A stretch of 64,000 nucleotides of DNA from Lamellibrachia satsuma (Eukaryota > Annelida > Polychaeta > Sabellida > Siboglinidae): assembly GCA_033239005.1 (NCBI GenBank), contig BSQZ01000038.1, positions 999,501 through 1,063,500 of the forward strand. The letters are read 5' to 3'. Positions 1 through 32,274 of the stretch are shown here, piece by piece. The notes under the pieces were generated by a model, which saw only the letters and a list, made by a program, of their open reading frames with translations, was not told where the DNA came from and made no database searches. A program made the position numbers and the translations under genes. Numbering within the stretch: position 1 is the stretch's first letter; each line of letters opens with the position of its first letter.

Positions 1-447
1 CCATAGGAATTGTGCGGTAGCGTCTTTTGTTCACAAAACACTGTTTCGTCTTTTGCAATCAATTGATGAAATAATTCTTATTGATTTTGAATATCGATCT
101 CCTAAGGCAAAGTTTTCTTCACATTTTTTTCCCGAATGAAAATCCATGCATGGACCTGCGCCGCGGTCATGTCAAATGCTGCGTCTGCGGTCTGACTATG
201 TCCATCATTTTGGTAAAACTGGCATGGTCTAGGCCTAGGCATAGCAAACATCTAGACAGTCAAAAATTTAATAAAAAAATGTATAGACATACTATAGTCA
301 TAGTCGACAATTTATTTAATAAGTCATCTAATCTATTCTAGACTTGTATCAAACATAGACGTGTGTACCGGATTTAGAGTGTTCACACACGTACAATATT
401 TACTGAATCACATAGTATTTATTTGACCTATTTATTGACAATACAAA
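1..447. other. Left-edge non-coding, probably USP30 intron 1
   Basis: AT-rich sequence lying downstream (on the minus strand) of the USP30 exon 1 donor. I see no further USP-domain exon here. A short plus-strand frame at 81-341 resembles no family I know. Confidence 0.5.
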
Positions 448-542
448 CTATCGTCTGACTCGACCGAAGTCGAAGATAGCGTCTGGACTGGGCCTGAGGA
501 GTGGTTCTCTAGACGGTAAACAGAGTCGAGTCGTCATCGTAC

Positions 543-678
543 CTTTTCGTTTGGTGCGCTTCTTTTGATTCGGTCCCCAAATGACATAGACACCAGCAAC
601 AAACGCTGCGGCAGCTGAACCAAACAAAACGATGTTCCGACTCAATGATAACGTCGGCATAGTGTGCATAGTAAGCAT
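543..678 (-). CDS. USP30: USP30 first coding exon (partial gene, runs off left edge)
   Basis: The minus-strand frame gives an N-terminal peptide with one hydrophobic segment (VLFGSAAAAFVAGVYVIWGP, about residues 17-36) followed at once by a basic stretch (KKRTKRK). This matches the N-terminal mitochondrial outer-membrane anchor of USP30, where a membrane helix ending YVIWGP is followed by KKRRKG before the USP catalytic domain. The frame meets a good donor (AAG|GTACGA) after residue 45 plus one base, so the coding exon ends at 543 in phase 1. The frame continues to 448 but that part is intron. USP30 removes ubiquitin from outer-membrane proteins and opposes PINK1/Parkin mitophagy (family knowledge). 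Three in-frame ATGs (codons 1, 4, 7) leave the exact start open. The catalytic exons should lie left of the window. The gene is head to head with MAPKAPK5. Confidence 0.82.
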
Positions 679-1003
679 GCTTGATCCACGTACGTGGTAA
701 AACTAGTACAGAACAAGGCGATTACGATCCTTGCATGATGTTGAGGTCAACAACACATGGCGCGACACGCATTACGGGAAAAATGGACGAATCTAATTAA
801 AATAGGGGTGTGACATCTGCGATTCTTATTATTTTTTGGAATCAAGCAACGTTTAAACAGTGATCGTTATCAACATATGAAATTATATTGTTTTATGCGC
901 AACATGGTTTCAATGAATACTGTTCACATAGCTGTCAACCTAATAAAACTGTCAATCACAAAGCTAACCTTGCACCCCCTTATTGATATGGCATTGGCCA
1001 AAC
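679..1003. promoter_or_regulatory. Candidate bidirectional promoter between USP30 and MAPKAPK5
   Basis: Only 325 bp separate the outermost USP30 ATG (minus strand) from the MAPKAPK5 ATG (plus strand), so both 5' UTRs and any promoter elements must share this space unless non-coding first exons exist. I see no clear TATA box or other core element that I would name. The assignment rests on gene geometry alone. Confidence 0.5.
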
Positions 1004-24284
<23,281 letters not shown>

Positions 24285-24326
24285 CCCTGGCGACTAACTC
24301 AACACGTAGCCTCTGACGCTTTCTCA

Positions 24327-24332
24327 AATAAA
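24327..24332 (+). terminator. MAPKAPK5 polyadenylation signal
   Basis: AATAAA 43 bases after the stop codon, the first canonical signal downstream of the last exon. Confidence 0.75.
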
Positions 24333-24487
24333 AATAGTGTACATAATGAGAATAATAGGTATGTCCGTGTCCATTTTAACATCTGTCTTGCCAGATTCAT
24401 AGACTGCTATGCATAAACAAGGTTGTCAACAAATCGATAAACAGCCTCACGAACTACCACATATCCCCGATATCAACTGGACGACAT

Positions 24488-24868
24488 ATGAACCCCAGCT
24501 ACGTATCCCTGGAGATGAGGCATTTGAGAGGTGATCTGGAAATGTATAAAATCATTAACGGCCTGGAAGGTATAGAAGCTACTGAACTGTTTGAATTTGA
24601 TAAACATGCACAGGGAACCAGAGGACACCGTATGAAACTGGTTCAACAGCAATCCAGACTGGAGGCCAGGAAAACCTTCTTCAGTCAACAAGTTGTGAAG
24701 GAATGGAACAGTCTGCCACAAGCTGCAGTTGAAACAAATAGTGTGAATGAGTTCAAAACTGCTTTAAAACCTTTATTTGGAAATGTTACAGGGCAGTACA
24801 TAAGTCAGAGACAGCTTCTAGCCCCAGTGTGGAATCCTCTACACGACCCGAATTTTATTTACTACTAA
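24488..24868 (+). pseudogene. LINE RT C-terminal relic
   Basis: A 126-codon frame reading HLRGDLEMYKIINGLEG ... TRGHRMKLVQQQSRLEARK ... FFSQQVVKEWNSLPQAAVE. This is the typical C-terminal tail of CR1/jockey-like non-LTR reverse transcriptases (compare RLRGDQIEVFKILNGYE in the 14-kb copy). It is a 5'-truncated fragment from a different family than the three main copies. Confidence 0.85.
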
Positions 24869-25246
24869 GTAAAAACAACAATTTACTTTTGATTGTTAGA
24901 TCAGGTAACTTGCAAAGGTGTGAACGTCTTTGTTATACTCATTTATAGTATTTAGAGCCGGAACACTTTTGTCATTTGTTTTGTCAAATTGTTAACAGAC
25001 GCAGTAAAAAATAATGTAATAAATGATTTCAAAACCGAGCTAAATAAAAAAAAATTACAAATGAGCTGGCATGGTATAGTCGATATTAATTTTTTCACGA
25101 AATTAATCTGAAAAGAGACAAGCCAAACAAAATAATCGAGGAAAGAGATATACATGGGCGCATGTGGAAAATATGTTTTTTTTTTATTAATTTGTTGACA
25201 ACCTTGTGGTTGCACTGACTGGGCATATCACGTCTGAAGTTGAAGT

Positions 25247-26195
25247 TGTGTTTGACGTGCTAGCGCCACAGCAGTTGTCTTGGGCTGGTTGGCTCCTCAG
25301 GAAGTTGTGTTTGATGTGCTAGCCCCACAGCTGTTGTCTTGGGCTGGTTTGGCTCCTCAGGAAGTGGTGTTTGAGGTGCTAGCGCCACAGCTGTTGTCTT
25401 GGGCTGGTTTGGCTCCTCAGGAAGTGGTGTTTGAGGTGCTAGCGCCACAGCTGTTGTCTTGGGCTGGTTGGCTCCTCAGGAAGTGGTGTTTGAGGTGCTA
25501 GCGCCACAGCTGTTGTCTCGGGCTTGGTGGCTCCTCAGGAAGTGGTGTTTGAGGTGCTAGCGCCACAGCTGTTGTCTCGGGCTTGGTGGCTCCTCAGGAA
25601 GTGGTGTTTGACGTGCTAGCGCCACAGGTGTTGTCTCGGGCTGGTTTGGCTCCTCAGGAAGTGGTGTTTGAGGTGCTAGCCCCACAGCTGTTGTCTCGGG
25701 CTGGTTGACTCCTCAGGAAGTGGTGTTTGAGGTGCTAGCGCCACAGCTGTTGTCTCGGGCTGGTTGGCTCCTCAGGAAGTGGTGTTTGAGGTGCTAGCGC
25801 CACAGCTGTTGCCTCGGGCTGGTTTGGCTCCTCAGGAAGTGGTGTTTGAGGTGCTAGCGCCACAGCTGTTGTCTTGGGCTGGTTGGCTCCTCAGGAAGTG
25901 GTGTTTGAGGTGCTAGCCCCACAGCTGTTGTCTCGGGCTGGTTGGCTCCTCAGGAAGTGGTGTTTGAGGTGCTAGCGCCACAGCTGTTGTCTCGGGCTGG
26001 TTGGCTCCTCAGGAAGTGGTGTTTGAGGTGCTAGCCCCACAGCTGTGGTCTCGAGCTGGTTGGCTCCTCAGGAAGTGGTGTTTGAGGTGCTAGCCCCACA
26101 GCTGTGGTCTTGGGCTGGTTGGCTCCTCAGGAAGTGGTGTTTGAGGTGCTAGCCCCACAGCTGTTTTCTTGGGCTGGTTGGCTTCGCAGGAAATT
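25247..26195 (+). repeat. 59-60-bp minisatellite, about 16 copies
   Basis: The unit GCTAGCGCCACAGCTGTTGT + CTCGGGCTGGTTGGCTCCTC + AGGAAGTGGTGTTTGAGGT repeats, with TTGG/TTTGG length variants giving a 59/60 alternation. It includes a GCTAGC palindrome (NheI site) in most units. Intergenic, downstream of MAPKAPK5. Confidence 0.96.
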
Positions 26196-27290
26196 GTAGA
26201 TGTACAAGAGGTGGTATTTGAATACAGTGACTACTATACCTCACTATACTATACTAAACATCTAGCAGCAGTCAGTCTAATAAAAACATTGGAAAGTTAG
26301 CGAAACATTACAAAGAAAAAAGGTATAATTGACTGAAAACCAAGTAGATTAATATATTAAAATCACCAGTCTTATGAATATCATCACAATTGTGGTTCTT
26401 GGTTTTCGTTGTTCCTGCATATTAATACAAGAATATTTTATCTGAAATCATGATGTGTATTTGATTAAATGTTGTTTTTGTGTATGGTCAAAATGTGTTT
26501 AAAATGGTTGTTAAAGTAGATATATTAGATGGTAGTTATCAAAGATCATCTTTTTAAGTAATTTTAGCAGATCATAGAAAGTGATTGGTTGATCTGTGAT
26601 CCTCCATAATATGTGATGTTGGTAGGGCATCGGTCAATTTGGAAAATATCTTTTGCAATCTTAAAGTCGCAGAATATGAAGTGAATAAGTTAGTTGATGC
26701 AAACCTTGATGTATCTTTAGATTTCTTCTTCATCCACATTTGCTGTGTAACTCAAACACAATGCGTCTTTAAGAAAAAAGTAATGCTAAGTAGCAGTAAG
26801 AAAGTAACAGGAAAATATGTTGAAATTATAAAAGTACTTTTATGTAGCAATGCTATGCAGTTCCTCCTTCTTCCCTGCTCTACAGCGGTGAAGGTCAGGT
26901 AAAGTATTGTCAAGCCACTCTTTCTGTTCTTTTTTTCCAAAGTTTTCTATCGACCACCCCCTCTCTCCATCTTTCATCCTCCCCCGTAGCAATGTTGTGT
27001 GTTACAAAAGTAACACTATATATTGTAACATATACAATTATTATGTATATATTAACTGATCAAAGTAATGTTAGATCCACTGACTGACTCTCAGGGTTGA
27101 CAATAATGTTTTCTGCTAGTGCAATGTCCGCTCTTGCCTTGTTCTCATTTGGGCGAACAAACTTGATGACATCATTTATAAACTACTGCAGATTTGCAAG
27201 ATGTAAATGGTATCTAAATGTGACTTTGTTATGGTAGGGTAAAATTGGGCATCGTGAGTTCTAGATGTCAGTGTCATTGCTATTGTAATG
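26196..27290. other. Intergenic, no gene recognised
   Basis: AT-rich. An 87-codon plus-strand frame at 26639-26902 has no resemblance I recognise and typical intergenic composition. Confidence 0.5.
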
Positions 27291-27321
27291 CTACTTAGTA
27301 AGTTCTATATGTAAATACAGG

Positions 27322-27358
<37 letters not shown>

Positions 27359-27445
27359 CGTATATATATATATATTATATATATGCAGCCTGTATTTAAA
27401 TCTAGAGCTTACTAAATTATATATATATATATATATATCAGTCAC
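27291..27445. repeat. AT microsatellite inside a 40-bp inverted repeat
   Basis: TTAGTAAGTTCTATATGTAA + ATACAGGCTG at about 27294 is mirrored by CAGCCTGTATTTAAATCTAG + AGCTTACTAA at about 27387, around a (TA)n core. This predicts a long hairpin. Confidence 0.85.
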
Positions 27446-27774
27446 CCAAACTGTGACAATTGGTGTGTTACTCAAAATGCATGTTTTTTTAAGAATGATA
27501 GCTGTCTATATCCACACTAAGTTGTGTTCTGCTATATTGAACAGGATTTAACGTACATGTCAGTGAAAAAGTGGTCAGAAATACTGAATATTAACAACAT
27601 ACATCTAGCAAGTACATAATTATAATGGTAAATATCACTGCAGCCAATTTAAAATTTCCACAGTAATGTTGCTCTAGTTATAAATATCACTTACGCTGTG
27701 CATGATAATGTTAGGAAATCTGGGAAATGGTTATTGTAAAACGCTATACATAATATGCTAGTGAGTAGCTATTC

Positions 27775-27808
27775 AATAATATATATATATATGCATGAAT
27801 GTATATGT

Positions 27809-27874
<66 letters not shown>

Positions 27875-27942
27875 TTATTAGTAAATCGAGGAGATAGTGT
27901 CTTGACCTCCATATATATATATATATGCATGAATGTATATGT

Positions 27943-28003
<61 letters not shown>

Positions 28004-28062
28004 TATATATATATATATTTATTTATTAGTAAATCGAGGAGATGGTGTCTTGACCTCCATTT
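27775..28062 (+). repeat. Two tandem AT-rich units
   Basis: ATATGCATGAATGTATATGT + (AT)n + TTATTTATTAGTAAATCGAG + GAGATAGTGTCTTGACCTCC occurs twice in a row. The copies differ mainly in (AT)n length. Confidence 0.9.
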
Positions 28063-28369
28063 AGTTAACATCAGTGGTGCTACCATTCAGTCTATGACTT
28101 CTAAGCAAGACAATTTTACACTTTGTTGTTATGTTTTGTCAGTAATAAAGTGTCCGTGTTGTTTGGGCTCATACTGTCAGCGAATATGTTGTTTAATTGG
28201 CTCTACATGTGTCATACAAATGTAGAGCATCGTACATTACAGCCGTGTCTAGGACTCAAGATGCCACTGCCAGTGACTGCGCAGTGCCCATGACAGCGTC
28301 CCAGCAGCAAGGGCTTGGCAGGTTATGTTGAACACTTTAGTTTTGTCTGTTGCAGGCTTGTTAACAAAT

Positions 28370-28530
28370 GCAAATGCATTTGAATGTTGAGCATTTGAAT
28401 AAGCATTCAAATGCTTCCATGAAATTGTAAATGCATTTGCATTTGAATGCGTACCTTAAACATTTGCATTTGAATGCGACCCACCAACATTTGATTTGTC
28501 AAATGCACAACCAAATGCGCAATCAAATGC
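28370..28530. repeat. CATTTGAATGC palindrome cluster
   Basis: At least eight CATTTG / CAAATG words, several as CATTTGAATGC or GCATTCAAATGC, in 160 bp. Probably the end of a MITE family related in style to the 4060-5184 element, but I could not find the other end. Confidence 0.5.
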
Positions 28531-28559
28531 ATGCGTAATTATTTGAATAATTATTATTG

Positions 28560-29151
28560 TTAGATTCACTTTCACAAATTCACAACATGTCATTGAAAAA
28601 AGTGCTCTGTTGTGAGCAGTATCCTCAGCAGATTATGAAATCATTGTCTGACCTGTAAATCCACTTTCACAATGTGTTCTTTTAAAAAGTGCTCTGTAAG
28701 TCAACTGGTCAATGCCTGAGCTGTCATTCGTACAACATGAACTGGTCTATAAGTTGGTGGCTTCAGGAGTCAGACCACTGTAGATGGTGGCCATGTTAAC
28801 GTTTTGTCTGATTATGACAAAACATGACCATCAAACATTCTGAATTTTTTCACAGCAATTGCCATCATCTCATTGACATGCTGACCAATTTTTTTCAAAG
28901 TCACATACCTCCAGCCCTAAAACGCCCCGACGTGCGATGCTCATAAATGTTGACAAAAATAGCCATGTATTCATGCGCCCACGTGGCCCATAGCAGAAAA
29001 ATTCCCATAAATCCCTCCGCCTGTTAAACTCTCAAAAAATGCACCATTTCACAGCCATTAGCTTCTACAAACAAACCTGTGAATATGCCTGCTTAATTGC
29101 ATTTATTTCACATCATATGAATTTTTTAAAATCACATCGCAATTTAATACT
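28560..29151. other. Intergenic, no gene recognised
   Basis: No coding or repeat structure that I can name. Confidence 0.5.
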
Positions 29152-29159
29152 CCCTATAT

Positions 29160-30508
29160 TAGTGCCCTGCGCGGGCCAAGAATTTGATCCCAAGCCCGGC
29201 CCGCAATTATCAGTTAGAGTCCAGGCCCGCAATAATTTTTCAAGCCCGGCCCGGCCCGGCCCAGGCCCGCAAACTAGAATTTAGGCCCAGGCCCGACCCA
29301 GACCGTGAATGTTTGGCCCAGGCATGGCCCGGCCCGCAAGTTTCAGGCCCAAGCCCGGCCCATACCCGCGGGCCAAAGATGGGTAAACCCGCGGCCCGCA
29401 AGCCCGCGGCCCGCTAAGTTTAGAGAAGATAAACCTATAATCTTACAACAAAGACGAAAAACAAATAAACTGTAAAACGTACTTATTGTTTTATTAAATA
29501 AAAAAGCTCCATAGTGTGCTGGATGAGTTCTAAAAATTCAGCACCACCAACTTCTTCAAACTTACAAATATCCTGAAGAAAAATAAAGAAAAACTTCTTA
29601 GTGTCATTACTATTAAATATGAGAACATTTGTTATATTTGGCTTTAATGTATTGGCTTATGGTTAGGGTAGGAGATTTGTTTATCTTACCCTGACTTAAC
29701 CCATATGCAAGCCATAATCCCAATTTATAGTGTTAATTGAATTAGCTCAACTAAGTTAACATAATTTAATATATTTCAATTAAATGTCACCCACTGGCAC
29801 TGACACCCAGTGGCATTTCCAGCAGGCCTGCAGTCACTAGCCTGAGACAGACAGGTTCAGACATGTGTGAATTAGTACAAGTGTGAATGAATTAGGACTG
29901 GGGAGAAATACCAATTACCAACTGGGTTGGGTACTGGGTAGTGGGCTAGTGACCTAGTTTGCACTTGGCAGTGGGCAGGTCTTTCCGGTGGGCAATGTTT
30001 GGAGGGAAGACCCAGACAATAGAATGTCCACTGGTATGGTCAAAGGGTGATAAGTTGATTGTTAATCATGGCTTGATTGCCTCTGCAAATATTTCTAAAG
30101 TAAACATTTGGGGCTGGCTACTTCCAGCCAAGTGAACTTATGGGGTCATTAGATTCCATGCAAGGTCTCAATTTGCAACTATATAATACTAAAGAAATAA
30201 TTTTAAGCATTCATTAAACGGAATTACAATTTATAATCAGTTTAAAAAAAATAAAGTAATAATCAGTGTTTTGTATGAATATTTTTATTATGTCCACGCA
30301 CAGCCCAGGCCCGGCCCGGCCCGGCCCGGCCCGCTCACACTAGGCCCAGGCCCGGCCCAAGCCCGATGTGTTTAAATTGTTTTCAGCCCAGGCCCGGCCC
30401 GGGCCCGCAGTATGTAGGCCCAGGCCCGGCCCGGCCCGGCCCGGCCCGCGGACTGCGGGCCGGGCCGGGCCGGGCTTGGACCAAAAGCCCGGCCCGCGCA
30501 GGGCACTA
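29160..30508 (+). mobile_element. Non-autonomous hAT-like element with GGCCCGG arms, copy 1
   Basis: 1349 bp bounded by TAGTGCCCTGCGCGGGCC and its inverse GGCCCGCGCAGGGCACTA. A perfect 8-bp target duplication CCCTATAT lies at 29152-29159 and 30509-30516. An 8-bp duplication with a TAGTG start fits the hAT rule. The subterminal arms of about 250 bp (left) and 200 bp (right) are runs of GGCCCGGCCC/AGGCCCG words. The middle is AT-rich with no transposase. Two more copies lie at 39267 and 45908. Confidence 0.88.
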
Positions 30509-30585
30509 CCCTATATATACATTCTTGTGAAACAATAAACAGGAACGTCAACAGTGGTCTCACCCCAAAAAGGGATTTGTTTTTT

Positions 30586-30759
30586 TGTGTATGTGACAGT
30601 TGTTTGACAAAGACTCTAACCGATTTCTGTGGGATGGACTTTCGTGTTGTTGTCTGTCTTTTCGTCTCGATTTACATAAAATAAAGTGTGGACTTCACCA
30701 AATGACAAATGCTATCTAGTAATACTACTACATAACAACTAGTTATTCAATATATAACA
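30586..30759 (+). repeat. 5' LTR
   Basis: Begins TGTGTATGTGACAG and ends CAATATATAACA (TG...CA). It contains AAATAAAG near 30680 as a likely polyadenylation signal. It is followed at once by CTGGCGACGAGAATGG in the primer-binding-site position. Confidence 0.92.
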
Positions 30760-30772
30760 ACTGGCGACGAGA

Positions 30773-31336
30773 ATGGCGAACATTGGCCGAATTGAGCCGT
30801 ACGACGGTAGTAGTGACCTGGAAGCATATTTGGAGCGGCTCGAAATGTACTTGGTCGCGAACGATGTTGCGGCGGTGGGAATCGCCGGCGCCGACGAAGT
30901 TGTGCAGTTGGCCGCAGAGAAAAAGAAGGTAGCCACTCTACTGACTCTGGTAGGCCCCGAAACGTACCTACTTCTGAAAAGCCTAGTCAGTCCGCAAAGA
31001 CCGGTAGATCTGTCGTTCGATGAGATAACTGCGAGACTTAAAAGTCACCTGACGCCACGTCGTCTTATAGTGGCTGAGAGGTTCAAATTTCATCAACGAA
31101 CCCAGAAAGACGGTGAGGCCATTGCTACATTTGCTGCAGAACTCCGGAGACTAGCATCCACTTGCAATTTCGGAGAATTTCTGAGTGAGGCATTGCGAGA
31201 TCAACTAGTGTGCGGAATAAGAAGTAGCAGCACTCAACGCAAACTACTGAGCGAAGAGAGGTCGTTCGAACAAGCAATGCAGATGGCACTGGCGGACGAA
31301 GTGGCGGACAGCGAGGCTAAGCAGATAGCCCCATAA
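30773..31336 (+). CDS. Gypsy gag, N-terminal part
   Basis: 187 codons starting 14 bases after the LTR: MANIGRIEPYDGSSDLEAYL, then a helical retrotransposon-gag region (KKVATLLTLVGPETYLLLKS, RFKFHQRTQKDGEAIATFAA, ELRRLASTCNFGEFLSEALR). It packages element RNA in the family. The frame stops at 31336. The zinc-knuckle part continues in another frame, so the gag is frameshifted here. Confidence 0.9.
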   Translation: MANIGRIEPYDGSSDLEAYLERLEMYLVANDVAAVGIAGADEVVQLAAEKKKVATLLTLVGPETYLLLKSLVSPQRPVDLSFDEITARLKSHLTPRRLIVAERFKFHQRTQKDGEAIATFAAELRRLASTCNFGEFLSEALRDQLVCGIRSSSTQRKLLSEERSFEQAMQMALADEVADSEAKQIAP

Positions 31337-31358
31337 ACACGACTCCACTAGCAATACA

Positions 31359-32063
31359 GTGCCGGTGGACGTGGTGCACAAGTATCAAAGTAGGGTGGAA
31401 AAGAAGTTCCCGGAGCACCAGCGTAACGACAATGCCGTCAATGCGACTCGCAAACGGTGTTACCGTTGCAACGGAAACCACACACAGCACCAGTGCAGGT
31501 TCAAGGACGCAACGTGTCACTTTTGTCAGAAAGAGGACATATCGCGGAGGCGTGCCGCAAGAAAAACGGCGAAACTCATCTCGTGAGCACTACACACGAG
31601 ACTGACGAGAGAAGACGAGTACAGCGACTACAGCCTGTACCACGTCACCAGTGGGCCGACGTCACATCAACCTATCGAAGTAGGCGTACAGATGGACGGT
31701 AAATCGGTGAAAATGCTGGTGGACACGGGAGCGGGGGTCTCCATCATCAATGAGACGACATATCGCGAGTTATGGTCGCACCCGCCTAAGCTACAATCGA
31801 CTGATGTGAACTTGACCAGTTATACCGGTCAGTCGGTTCCGGTGCTGGGACAGATCGATGTCGTCACACAGTACAAGCAACAGTCGGCACACGTTCCGAT
31901 CATTGTCGTGTCGGGTACTCGAAAAAACCTTCTGGGGAGAAACTTACTGTCGCAGTTGAAGCTCGACTGGGGTGAAATCATGCACGTCTGCAAACGTGAC
32001 CCGGTGCAGTCGGACTTTTGGCGGAAGTGCCAGGCGTGTTCTCTGAGGGGCTGGGGAAACTGA
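31359..32063 (+). pseudogene. Gypsy zinc-knuckle and protease region, frameshifted
   Basis: The first frame (to 31586) has CCHC-type knuckle residues (CYRCNGNHTQHQC, CHFCQK), with the end of the second knuckle in a neighbouring frame. The frame at 31692-32063 carries the aspartic protease: catalytic LVDTGAGVSI and the later LLGRNLL. At least two frame changes separate these parts, and another separates the protease from the RT frame. I describe the breaks only. Confidence 0.85.
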
Positions 32064-32274
32064 AGGACGTGCAGGTGAAGACCCATGTTAAAAACGGCGC
32101 TATACCATGATTCTTCAAGGCCAGACCCATTCCTTACGCACTGAAGGAGAAAGTTGAAAACGAAAACTTCAGCATGAAGGGATAATCGAGCCGGTCCAGT
32201 TTTCGGAATGGGCGGCACCGATCGTTCCAGTCTGCAAAGCGAACGGGCAGATAAGGATCTGCGGAGACTACAAG

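Noticed and set aside
448..542. Extension of the USP30 frame to its stop at 448
   Set aside because: The residues after KRTKRK no longer resemble USP30, and a clear donor (AAG|GTACGA) ends the exon at 543.
25247..26195. Proline-rich repeat protein on the minus strand (LAPQTPLPEEPNQP)
   Set aside because: The frame breaks whenever the 59/60-bp length variant changes; no start, splice or flanking coding support.
26639..26902. 87-codon frame as a possible gene
   Set aside because: No family resemblance, no promoter or splice context, composition like the surrounding intergenic DNA.
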